Assembly: GCF_000003815.2 (NCBI RefSeq)
Contig: NC_049990.1
Coordinates: 7,320,770-7,384,769, forward strand
DNA from: Branchiostoma floridae
Lineage: Eukaryota; Chordata; Leptocardii; Amphioxiformes; Branchiostomatidae
Length of the DNA stretch: 64,000 bases
Direction: 5' to 3'
Part shown: one piece after another, positions 23,377 through 34,800 of the stretch
Position numbering within the stretch: the first letter of the stretch is position 1
Layout: the number at the start of each line of letters is the position of its first letter
Notes under the pieces: generated by a model
Seen by the model: the letters and a program-made list of their open reading frames with translations, nothing else
The model's database searches: none
Told to the model about the DNA's origin: nothing
Position numbers and translations under genes: made by a program

Positions 23377-23756
23377 CTAGTGTAATGAAGACCTGTTCAA
23401 CTGGTCCAACCCCAGTATTAGCATATGTCAGACAACTCTTCGCGACCTATCATTACCTCAGCTGTAAGCGAACGTTGCTGTGGTGGGTTCTATGGCTCTA
23501 GTTTGAGTCAAGGTTGTGACCCTAAAACACCGCTAGCGACTTAAAGCAACAGTGATGGGCAACAGAACGTGATTGTGACGTCATGTGGATTAACAGTTGC
23601 GCAACAACGAGGTGTTTCATACAGCAGGTGGCTCCTGTTTCGTCCGAAGGCAACCGGAAGAAGAGAACTCAGGTCTTGTTGAAGGCAGCTTTATTTTGAC
23701 AGCCGGCGTTTTTTCATTACTAAGATTCTCTTAGTCTGTAGACTGTATTCAACCAG

Positions 23757-26700
23757 ATGGCATCTTTGAACCAGTCTCTATCCAGTATGGCTGCAGAATC
23801 GACAGATTCGCCGTTGTCTAACTTGACTCAGAATTCCAGCGGTGTGGCGACGACGGCGAGCTCGCCAGGGTTGGACATGGCCATGAACGTGGTGTTCGGT
23901 ACCCTGGCCGCCCTGATCCTGGTCGCCATGGGCTGTGCTGTCGACATTGACGTGATGATTCAACACGTCAAACGGCCGTACGGGATAGGAGTCGGCGTCA
24001 TGTCGCAGTTCGGGGTCATGCCGCTAGTGGCGTTCTTGTTGTGTCTGGCCTTTAAGGTGAGTCCTTTTGTTAGTTTGTTGTAATCTCCAGGTAGATCTTG
24101 CTGTGGCATAAGATGTATCATAAGCTTGAGAAGGAGTTTAGCCAGCAGAGGAGTTTCATTCGCCATAGCACGGACTGCTGACGTGTACTGTACTTTATGC
24201 GCAAAGGAGAGAAATGTCATCTTCGATTGTACACAAGACATGTTCCTAATGTCAGCAGGACGGAAAAAATCACATTTCTTATGCAATTAGATAAATCATA
24301 TATACTTGATTTCAGCTGTCCGTATATCTACAATATTTGAGAAGTTTAACTAGCATGTGTCGGTCTCTGTAAATGTAGCAAGATATGAGCACCACTTTTC
24401 TTATATCAAAACTGTGCCTTACCGCTACGACATGTAGAGCGTACATTTACAATAAAAAGTATTTAGTTCATTCATTAAGGGAAGAAGGGAAATGTAGGAT
24501 CACCAGGATTACCGACAAGGACTATGTCATTGAGAAATTCACAAAAATTCACATTCCTACTTGTGCCCCGTAGCTGGACCCAGCCCATGCCATGTCAGTG
24601 TTAGTGGTGGGGTGCTGTCCAGGCGGGAGTGTGTCTAACGTCCTGGCCTACCTCGTGGATGGAGATATGAGCCTAAGGTATGCTTCTGTAGTTTTACGTC
24701 GATGAAGGTGATAAAGCCAGGTGATAAGATGAGCCAAATAACAGTTACTCAATCAACTGGATATGGTTTTGAATAGTATCAAATTAACTGGATATTATTT
24801 TGGAGGGAGAGGGAGATATAAAGAGATCATGAAGTCAAAGTTTTGTAATTTTGTAACATAACGTTATATACACAATGAAATGCAAAAGTAATGTGACAAA
24901 ACATTTACATATTGTTACAGATTTCATTTCCGTTGACTTTTTTGGTGAGAGCTTGCTCCCTAAGAATATTTTGACGCTGGGGGCGTTTTATCCCCGTGAT
25001 TTTTTATGCAAGGTCACTTGAACAAAGTCTTCATCGTAGAAACCTTCTATAATCTTTAGTAAACGTTTCGATGGCCATCTGTTACCTTCAATAAAACAAA
25101 ATGACGATTTTGTAGACTCTGTTGAACTGACCTACCAACCTGATGAAACTATTCACTGCTTTTTCTTACCACATTCTCACCATGTTGTGCGCAGGCGCGG
25201 AGGCGAGCAGCAGCGACTTACGAGAGCTCTGAGAATTTTCCTGAATTTCACCGTATTTTGTGCTAGTTACTATTATTAATCCCTGTCAGTTTATAGTATA
25301 GGCAGTACTCGAACATATCGGGAACCTGTAACACCGGTAATAGTAAAATTTTCGGTATCTAAATCAAATTCCGGACAGGTTTGAAACAATAGCTTATAGA
25401 GTGGGAGGGCTGTATACCGCGGTAAGTACACCGAGGGAAGGGCCGGGGAATCCATTTATATACTTATTTCGTTGTATGTTGATATCTGGGACTGCTTATG
25501 ATTGCACAGTTTACTAAGTTAGTAACTCGGATCACTTATACATTTTGTACTGATATATTTCTTTCGACTTGTAACGGCTAAATCTTGTGGAATTTGCAAG
25601 AGTCTGAACATCGTGTCCCGCCGGATTTGCATGTGAATTACGGACAGAGTGGGAGGGCGCGCAAGCCGTTTTTGACTTGAACTCACTTTGATAGCTCATT
25701 TGGCGTTTTGAATTACATATATTTGGTTAACCACTTATATTTTTTGTACTGATATATCTGCTCCACCTTGTAATTTGAGAACTCGTGTGGATTTTGTAAG
25801 AGTTACATCGTGTCCCGCCTGATTTGCATCTGAATTGAGTACAGGATGGGAGGGCACGCAAACTGTTTTTGATCTGAACTCACGATTTTGATTTACTATC
25901 TTGGGTCGAATCGTCGGACAACTTTGTCTTTTTGTGTATTAATTGTTTGTAATTTGCTGTTGGACAGCAGGCACCATCGGACGGTGTGGCGAGATTGTTG
26001 GACAATCCTGAGTATTGTATTCGCTGTTGGACAGCGGGCACCGTCGGACGGTGTGGCGAAACTGTTGGACAATCCTGAGTATTGTATTCGCTGTTGGACA
26101 GCGGGCACCGTCGGACGGTGTGGCGAGATTGTTGGACAATCCTGAGTATTGTATTCGCTGTTGGACAGCGGGCACCGTCGGACGGTGTGGCCAGACTGTT
26201 GGACAATTCTGAGTATTGTATTCGCTGTTGGGCAGCGGGCACCGTCGGACGGTGTGGAGATTGTTGGACAACCTCGAATAGTCGCTGTCGACAAAATGGA
26301 ATTCCACTGCACATGTATACTTCTGGCCCTTTGCCTGTTGCTCAGCAAAGCCGAACCAGGATCACAGCCAAACACTAAACGTGAGATAAATGAAGGAAAT
26401 GTCACATGTACTTTCAGATCTGACTGTACTTCTAACTGGGCCACGTTTGCCTTCATGATTAAGCACAGTGGGGTGAATGGGACTTATTTCAGCCGCAACA
26501 AATTGCTGATGCACAACGATAGTACAAAGTTGTCAATGATTCTAATACTGCTTTTAAGTGGAGATGTTGAGGTGAACCCAGGGCCTAGACCACCGAAGTT
26601 TCCCTGTGGGAGCTGTAACAAGGCTGTGCAGAATGCTCAAGCTGTCATTTGTTGTGATGACTGTAATAGATGGTATCACAAAGACTGCATTGGGATATGC

Positions 26701-29700
26701 TCGGAAGTATACACTGTATTAGAAACCCACAAATCATACTCATGGATATGCTGTGACTGCGGCGTACCAAACTTTGCATCAGACATGTTCGACATCACTG
26801 ACGACAGCTTCCATTCAGTAAATTCATTTGATACGTTGAACTCCAGCACAAGTTTGCCAGGTGACACCCCGACGGCCACATCCACTCCACTTAGATCAAA
26901 ACAAGGCAAAACTCACACTAGAGGTAATGGCCACAAAAAGAACAAGGCTAAACTCCTGCTGGTAAACTGCCAGAGTGTTCGAAACAAAACTGCTGAATTG
27001 GCAACTGTCATTGACACTTATAAGCCGGACATAATAGCGGGCACAGAATCATGGCTCAATGAAAACATATCAAGCAGTGAAATATTCCCTGACAACTACA
27101 TAGTGCACCGTAAAGACAGACAAACTGGCCCAGGAGGTGGTGTTTTTCAGGCAAACAGGGATGATCTGATTGTCACCCACAGACCAGATCTGGACACAGA
27201 CTGTGAGATAATCTGGACACAAACCCAACTTGCAGGAAAGAAACCGCTTATGATTGGTACATACTACAGACCTCCGTCGGACCAGGGCAATAGTCTGGGT
27301 GAGCTTGACAACTCTATAAATAAAGTGGGAACTAAGATAAACTCCAACAATGTGATCATTCTTGGAGATTTCAATACCCCCGGTATAAATTGGGATGTCA
27401 GCACAACAGATAATGCTCAGAACTATACAGGACAGGCACAGAAACTACTGCACTTAGTGGATAACCATGGGCTATTCCAAACAGTTCAGGAACCAACCAG
27501 AAATGGTAATCTCTTGGACCTAGTCTTAGTTAACAACCCAAACATAATTGAAAAGACCGCAGTAGTTCCGGGAATAAGTGACCATGACATGGTTCTAGTG
27601 GACGTGAACTTGGCACCCAAACAGAACAAAAAACCAAAAAGGAAAGTGTATATTCGCACGAAATCTGACGAGCCGGCTATCAAGAATGACCTTGAGGACT
27701 ATGCAACAAACTTTAACATGAGAATAAAAGACATGTCAGTGACACAGAAATGGGATGACTTCAAAGGCAAAATGAAGCACACAATGAACAAACATATTCC
27801 TAGTAAAATGACATCAAGCAGATACAACCTGCCCTGGTTTAACAGCAACTTAAGAAGGCACTGTAGGAAGAAACAGCGTCTTTACAATAAAGCTAAGAGA
27901 ACAGGACAAGAGGAAGACTGGAACAAATACAAGAAAGTAAAAAAAGGAGTTCAGAAAAGCATAAGAGCAGCACACTCAAAGTACGTGGCAAACATACTGG
28001 GAGAAGCTATAACTGACAAACCTAAAACATTCTGGTCATACATAAAAGGCCTGAGGAGAGACCTTGTTGGGGTAGCCACTCTAAAGGTGGGGAGCACCAT
28101 TATTAGTGACAGTGAGAAAAAAGCAGAGGCACTCAGTTCACAGTTTAAAAGTGTATTCACAGAAGAAGACACCACAGACATGCCATCTCTTGGGCACCCC
28201 TGCACCCCTCCTATGGAACAAATAGAAATTTCTATTTATGGTGTAGAGAAAATGCTGCAAGGCCTTAATCCATCCAAAGCATCCGGGCCAGACCAAATAC
28301 CTCCTTGGTTCCTAAAAATGACAGCCATTGAAATCGCACCTGTTTTAACTAACATTTTCCAACAATCGCTTGACACAGGAGAGATTCCTAAAGACTGGAG
28401 AGATGCAAATGTATGCGCCATTTTCAAAAAGGGAGATAGAGCGGTCCCCAGTAACTACAGACCAGTTTCACTTACCTGTATTTCCTGTAAACTACTTGAA
28501 CACATTATCCATAGCCATATAATGAAACACTTAGAAGGCCACAATGTACTAACGGACTACCAGCATGGTTTCAGAGCAAAGCGATCCACAGAAACACAGC
28601 TTATTTTAACAGTACACGACATAGCTGGGGCACTAAACAACAAAAGACAAGTGGATCTAGCAATTCTTGATTTTACTAAAGCCTTTGACAAAGTCCCACA
28701 TAGCAGACTGATATCAAAACTAGAGCATTATGGNNNNNNNNNNNNNNNNNNNNNNNNNNNNNNNNNNNNNNNNNNNNNNNNNNNNNNNNNNNNNNNNNNN
28801 NNNNNNNNNNNNNNNNNNNNNNNNNNNNNNNNNACACTTAATTGGTTAAGGCTTTCCTAACGAACAGAGAGCAAACTGTAGTGGTAGAAGGGAAGGCCTC
28901 AGCTCCAGTTAAAGTAGCGTCTGGAGTTCCGCAAGGAACTGTCCTGGGACCATTGCTCTTCCTCTTGTACATAAACGACTTGCCAGACCAGCTCGATTCA
29001 AGTGTGAGGTTGTTCGCAGATGACTGCCTGTTATATGTAGAGCTCTCTACAAAGGAAGATTCACTACTTCTCCAGAAAGATCTGAACACCCTGGAAGAAT
29101 GGCAAAGGAAATGGCTTATGCAGTTCAATCCGGATAAATGTTATATCATGCACATAACAAACAAACGAACCCCAACTGTATCCCCCTACCAGTTCTGTGG
29201 TCAGACATTAGCAACCACAAAAACCCACCCATACCTCGGTGTTACATTAACAACTGGACTGAAGTGGGGTGTCCATGTTAACAAAATAACAACCAAGGCT
29301 AAACAGACACTGGGAGTAATCAAACGCAACTTGTGGGCATGCCCAGCCAGGGTAAAATCACTTGCATACACGTCACTGGTAAGACCAAATCTTGAATATG
29401 CTGCAACAGTATGGGATCCGTATACTAAGAAAGACAAAGATAAACTGGAAAGGGTACAGAACCAAGCTGCCAGATTCTGTACAAACAACTACAGCAGAGA
29501 TGCTAGTGTTACCAAAATGAAAACAGATCTGCAGTGGACATCACTTGAAGACAGGAGGAAAATGTCCAGACTTTGTATGATGTACAAAATGACCAATAAA
29601 CTGGTGGACGTACCGACTGATAAGTATCTAACACCAGCTCAAAAACGAACTAGAAACAGTCATACTTTCAAGTACCAGAGTTACCAACCTAGGATTGATG

Positions 29701-30940
29701 TGTTCAAAAATTCCTATTTCCCCAGAACTATTGTAGAGTGGAATATGTTATCACCAAGCACAGTAGGGGCGTCTTCTCTGGATAGTTTCAGAGAACACTT
29801 GCATATAGATGTGCAAAAGTTAGGTGTGATGAGTCGTTCAGTGTAATATAACCAGCTGCTGCCGCGCCGCGTGCCTGCGAAGCTGGTGTGTTACGCCGAA
29901 GGGCGGTTATACCGGCTATATAGATACAGATACAGATACAGATACATTAAAGGTTTAATTCTTTCTTTTTCCCCTCCCAGTATCTGCATGACGACGGCGT
30001 CCACGGCGCTCGCCATGGGCCTGATGCCGCTGTGCCTGTGGTTGTACAGCCAGCCGTGGACCACGCCCGCCTTCGTCATCCCGTACTGGAAGATAGCCGT
30101 GACCTTGGTACTGATAGTCGTTCCCGTGGGCCTCGGGGTCTTGCTCAAGTACAAGTCGCCGAAAGGGGCGCTGCTGTTTTTGAAGGTAATTAGTTCTATG
30201 GTGCTGTATTTACCTGGCGAATGAGGTCTTTCCTATATCAGTTTGTCTACCTACCAGTCTGTTTGTGCTTCCGACCTTTTTGGACAGTACTAGTATGACT
30301 CAAGAGGCTATGAATGGATGGTGAAGATATTTGATCCGAATTTTGCTATATCTAGATCTAAATCTAGATTGGCCTGTGTTTTGCGTTTCCAGAATTTTGT
30401 GATACACCCGTGTTTAATAGACTTGAACTTCAGTTTTCAAGGACACTGGGACTATTTACTTATTTATTTGTTTGTTTGTTTGCTTGTTTATAGATTGGCG
30501 GATTCTTCGGCTTTTTCATCTTGATTGTTGCAGCGGTGCTTGGCGGATTGACTTACAAGAACATGTGGGTCGGTCCTCCGTCCATCTTCATCATGGCCGT
30601 CGTCTTCCCGCTGATTGGCTACGTGTTCGGTTACGTCATCGCCTGGCTGTTCCGGATGGACTCCAAGTGTCGGAAGACGGTCTGCATCGAAACTGGGAAC
30701 CAGAATATCGGGCTAGCTTTATCCATCCTGAAGCTGACGTTTCCCGCGGAAATTACGGGTGAACTGTTGTTGTTTCCCCTGATGTACGGGGTTTTTCAGG
30801 GCATAGAGGCGGTCATTATCATCACGACTTACCAGATCTGGAAGATCAAGTGTAGAAAGCCTGAAGAAAACGACGAAAAGGAGCCAGACTCGGACCCGAC
30901 AACGTTACTGTTACAGAAACTCATGAAACGTCCCAATTAA
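23757..30940 (+). CDS. SLC10A2-like: Sodium/bile-acid cotransporter family member, copy B (4 exons)
   Basis: Paralogue of the gene at 11547-20365, on the opposite strand. Exons 23757-24056, 24574-24677, 29981-30185 and 30494-30940 join in frame to 351 codons; sizes and phases match copy A almost exactly (exon 2 is 104 nt in both). The N-terminus has three N-glycosylation sequons (NQS, NLT, NSS), then [20 protein letters not shown]. Exon 2 has [20 protein letters not shown], exon 3 [20 protein letters not shown], and exon 4 [17 protein letters not shown] with the conserved Na+-site Glu/Gln. The tail is charged and short. Predicted Na+-dependent organic-anion symporter of the plasma membrane; substrate not deducible. 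Intron 2 (5.3 kb) holds a CR1 LINE in the same orientation whose 3' end stops about 35 bp before the exon 3 acceptor. A poly(A) signal is at 31831. Confidence 0.94.
24083..24125. mobile_element. MITE end fragment (TAATCTCCAGGTAGA)
   Basis: Matches the left end of the element at 32442 (AATCTCCAGGCAGA ... GTGGCATAAGAT). Only one end is visible; it lies in intron 1 of SLC10 copy B, 25 bp after the donor. Confidence 0.5.
25530..25890 (+). repeat. Two 5' UTR units of about 195 bp with octamer motifs
   Basis: Units start CACTTATA(C/T)(A/T)TTTTGTACTGATAT near 25537 and 25732. Both contain CATCGTGTCCCGCC(G/T)GATTTGCAT, so each carries an ATTTGCAT octamer (POU-factor site), and GTGGGAGGGC or ATGGGAGGGC. 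A more diverged third unit is suggested near 25370-25440. Confidence 0.7.
25965..26275 (+). repeat. Five 67-bp palindrome-bearing monomers
   Basis: Tandem array with period 67. Each unit contains CACCGTCGGACGGTG (a perfect 15-base palindrome; first unit CACCATCGGACGGTG), then GTTGGACAA and GAGTATTGTATTCGC. It lies directly upstream of the CR1 start codon and resembles promoter monomers of other LINEs. Confidence 0.9.
26296..29846 (+). CDS. CR1 polyprotein: signal-like N-terminus, 2A, PHD finger, APE nuclease, RT
   Basis: I choose ATG 26296 (GACAAAATGG, strong Kozak); the frame is open further upstream but only through the monomer array. Residues 1-20 ([20 protein letters not shown]) look like a secretory signal. 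[11 protein letters not shown] at 26554-26586 is a canonical 2A ribosome-skipping motif (skip between the G and P codons, 26583/26584). Then comes a C4HC3 PHD finger (CGSC ... [13 protein letters not shown] ... CCDC, 26608-26763). APE motifs: [41 protein letters not shown] motifs: [60 protein letters not shown]. Gap 28734-28833 interrupts the RT and the frame shifts across it, so the gap size is nominal. In host terms this is a transposon protein, not a gene of the transporter. Confidence 0.93.
28734..28833. other. Assembly gap (100 N)
   Basis: Run of exactly 100 N inside the CR1 RT, probably a gap of unknown true length because the reading frame changes across it. Confidence 1.
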
Positions 30941-31867
30941 CTTAGTAGCATATTTAGTCTTTACGCACATTTGTAAATAACGTTATCTTATGAGCCTCAG
31001 AAAAATGTGCCTCCGATTACCTCATCAACCCGAGCAAAAACCTGCCGACGCTAGTTCAAAATCGTTTTTTCTTGTTGGACCGGTCCGGAAAAACCGAACC
31101 TGAAAATAAATCAGTTGACCGGATGTGGGACCGATTACAAAATGAACAGACTATACAGGCACTACAGTGGCAGACGTGCACATGGTTTGAGGCTTATTGG
31201 TCCAAGAAAATAGCAAGAGCGAAGTAGAGGAGAGTTGATAGCCATTTTACGAAGTTTCTACTTGGTCTAACTTATCAGAGGCAGTTAGCGTTGTTTACGT
31301 TAAGATAGAATACTCCACCAAAGAGATTAGTAGTGTCAACGTTTGTCAGTGACTGCAGATTGCATTGCCCTAGTTGTAACTTAACTTAACTTAACTTATA
31401 ACCTTCTCATAGTCATAACGTAACTAATCATAATTTAACTTAATTTGTTATAACTCAACTTGAATTTGGAGTCATCCTTATCCCAAAGAGGAACAATATG
31501 TAACTCTGTACAATATGTAACTCTGTACAGTTTTGCACTCGTTCAAACGATCTCTCTTCGATCTGGTATTAATGATGAATATGATTAATGACATGATCTG
31601 ATTTCTTGTGCCACCAAATCTCATAGGACAAAGAAAGTGGTTCAACTAATATACAATTTCATAAATTAAGATTTCTCTTGCATTATGTCTTTGTTGCTCG
31701 TGCCATGAGAAGTGAGTTTATGTACATGACCAAAGAGGACGATAATGGGTACCGTACGGTAATAGGTACCACTTCGTTACTAGATTTCTGTACCATCTAG
31801 AATTTGTTCTGTTGTAAGATGAATATGTACAATAAAGGTCTCCCTCAGTGAATATAAAAAAGACTTG
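30941..31867. other. Space between convergent SLC10-B and ST8SIA genes
   Basis: Holds the SLC10-B 3' UTR, with AATAAA at 31831-31836 just before the opposing stop codon. A short (AACTT)n-like stretch lies at 31377-31455. No gene seen. Confidence 0.6.
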
Positions 31868-34800
31868 TCAAGAACAGGAGTCAGTTCTTAGTTGTATTAT
31901 TCCCTCTCGGTGTAGCTGTTGAAGTTTTGCGAACTCGTCCGGAAGTTTGTGCATTTTGTGCGGGAGGGCGTTGTCATAGTAATGTTCCGTCAGTGTGACG
32001 TTGTGCTTGTCAACATGGAAGGGCCAGAATCCGTACAGGTGGACCTCCCCGCATATAGACAGAGCAGCGCTAGCCAAGAACAGGCCTGTGAGGAAAGACC
32101 AATAATTAGTGGGGAAAATTAAAAAGACGTGGTAATCTCTTAGCAGAATAATAGCCTCTAGCAGGATCCGCGGATCGCTGGTCAAATAGTAGAAATTGGA
32201 CTGATAGAGACTGAATAGTAAGCTAGGGGATTTGGTCGGCCATAGGAGCCAGTACGCTACCCGTCGGTCTATTAGTCCAATTTCTACTATTTGACCAGCG
32301 ATCCGTCGAGCCTGTTAGAAGAAGCTAGCAGAATCCATTTCCATCGAAAATAGGTGGAGGCAAGGCGAGTTTCTGTCTCGTGAACCGCCGTTGCCATTTG
32401 GAACGGTAGATGTCATTAATGAAATGAAATGTTTTTAATTAATCTCCAGGCAGAGTTACCAGTGGCATAAGATAGTATCAAAGCTGGCTAAGGAGTACAG
32501 CTTAACAAAGGAAGTAAGACGGGCCGGTGGCCAAACACACTCCTAGGCCGGCTACACTCCTCTGGCAGCTTTTGATACTAGCTTATGCTACAGTAGCCAA
32601 ACACACTCCGAGGCCATCTTCATTCCTCTGGCATCTTTTGATACCATCTTATGCTACCGTAGGATCTTCTTGGAGATTAGATGTCATATCGCTAATACAG
32701 TAGATGCCATATCAGAGCGTATCATAACTCTTGTTGGGGGCTAAGAAAAACGTATAAAACGTACTAATCGTTTTTCTGTATAGGATATCCGCGTGTTTTA
32801 ATCGAATGAAAATGTTACCTGTAGATATTCTTCTTGCTTTTACCCCGTTGCTCTTCCAATATTTATTCATAGCTAGCATGAACTGGGGGTTCCCGAAAAC
32901 CACACTGAGTTTGGACTTATATTCCTGTAACGTGGTCTGAACAGCGAAGCTGCGAGATGTGCACATTTTGAAGGAAAACGCCGGCATCCAGACATAAGCA
33001 CCCCCGTAACGAGATAGAGCCGCCACGAATCTCTCCTTCAAAGTCGTGTTCTTGAGTCCAAGATACCTGAGGGGGGAAGAAGGAGCATTGTTTTTTTCTA
33101 TTCGCCTTTGGACAGAGATTTTGGACAGACGAGGACAATGTGGCACTGCACTCAATTCAGTAACTTATTTTAACAGTGCCGTATACACAGTACTGGCAAA
33201 AGGTAAAGGTTTTTCTTTTACCTCCCCGACCGACGTCAGGTACCCATATTCACACCTGGGTGAAGTGGGGAAGGTCGTGTAAAGTGCCTCTCCCAAGGGC
33301 ACAATGTCGGGTTGTAATTACCCATTAGGTATAATTGCTAGTTAGTCAAGTAACAACCACCCGAGTGTGCATAAGCATTGGAAGAAAGAAGTTGCTTTGA
33401 TCGATCTAAAACCTACGGAACGTATATATAGATATGCCCAGCAACCTGCAACGTAACACGCCTAGACTAAGTGATTTATATGATTATGATAGATGATTAC
33501 ATTAATCACTGAAACCAAAAGATAAGATATCCAAACGGTCTTTTCATCATAGTCTTGTAGTCTATAGAGAAAAATAATGACGTGAATTAACACAGAGACA
33601 TAACGTAGATAGATCTAATACAACATCTGCATCATACTGATGGAAACTTAATAGACATTTTTTCGCCTCGATCTATTATCAATATGCATATCAGTTCGCG
33701 CTTCTTGAAATAAAACCAATCCATTTGAGTTATCTTGTTGACTAACAGACAGACACGCGGACAAACAGACATACGCTACCCAAGTTAGAACCTTCTTGGC
33801 GAAGGTGTTAACTGCGGACGAAACTCACCTGTCCCTTACTATAGATGGATTCATGGTGACAAGATTTGCTTTGTTCCCAACGTCTGCAACAAATCGCTCG
33901 TCTATCGGTGCCATGTTGCATCTGTAAGTGAATCAGGGTATATTAAAGATGGGCTGAATAAAATATATCAGAATACAGAGTAGTGAACGTAACCACTTTG
34001 GGGGCCTAATGTTCACAGTAGACGGTTACTACAGACATCGGGAAAAATATAAGGGACCATCAAAAGTGGTCATAATGGCCAAGTGGTCCTTATGCAAAGA
34101 TGGCCATCACCAGTACTTGTCTGACTGTATATACAACATGAACTGAACGAAACAAGATATTTCATACATTTCAGATATGCCGTTAATTGTTGTCAAAAGA
34201 CATTGCTGTACCTTGACGTTCGAGACTTCCATGAGACCAAGAATAACATTTCCCTGTTTCAAAATTTTTTGAACCAAAAAAGCTCATTGCTGTAACTTAC
34301 TATACTATGGTGGTCATCTCTCCCTTTCGTCATAATTCTTACCTGAACACGAAGTCGGCAGAGTCGATCTGTTTCCCACATCCACTACCTTTCAGCAAGC
34401 CGCTGTTCCCGACAACAGTACAGCTGGGGAACGTCTTGTACCCAAAAGGCGTTTTCTGAAACATTTCACACAAAAGTTGTTACAAAACGTACATGTCAAG
34501 TAGAAACCCGTTCTCCTTCTGTTAATAGAGGGAGCATATGCATGTCATTGCGGTTGCTTTAATTTGGTGTTATGAAAAGTTATATAGACACAACGTTACA
34601 TATGTAAGCAACTCTAGGGAATACAGTGAGTTTTTGTGTAGACTATGCAGGAATATAAGATTTCGTAGTGGTGAAATATTATTATTTTTATTTCCAAATG
34701 TAACCGGTCGTTTCGTCACGTCGCTAATGTACTACAAGTCCTTTCGCTACATGGCAAGTTGTTTCGCTATACGTCAAGTCGTTCCGCTACATTGTTTCGC

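Larger units (their letters stand above)
20366..23756. promoter_or_regulatory. Shared 5' region of the head-to-head SLC10 pair
   Basis: 3.4 kb between the two divergent start codons; both promoters and 5' UTRs must lie here unless there are remote exons. Visible content: two palindromic MITEs (21145-21310 and 22265-22472), a (TGTG)/(TGTC) microsatellite near 22125-22155, a dispersed repeat at 21610-21690, a tRNA-like fragment near 22785-22835 and a hairpin at 23350-23376. I could not identify a TATA box or a specific operator. Confidence 0.5.
25190..29945 (+). mobile_element. CR1 LINE with signal-2A-PHD-APE-RT protein, near full length
   Basis: Sense-oriented in intron 2 of SLC10 copy B. The 5' region has a GC-rich start near 25190, two units of about 195 bp (about 25530-25890), then five units of about 67 bp (about 25965-26275). 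The coding region is 26296-29846 with a 100-base assembly gap. The 3' end is a GC-rich segment (CGTGCCTGCGAAGCTGGTG) followed by (GATACA)n to about 29945. The RT is CR1-type ([25 protein letters not shown]). The uninterrupted frames suggest a young copy. Confidence 0.92.

Noticed and set aside
26149-26295. Upstream in-frame ATG of the CR1 protein
   Set aside because: Encodes only the monomer repeat; the ATG at 26296 has the better Kozak context and starts a signal-like sequence.
25880-26456. Long open frames on both strands across the 67-bp array
   Set aside because: 67 is not a multiple of 3, so all frames of a stop-poor repeat stay open; composition is purely repeat-driven.
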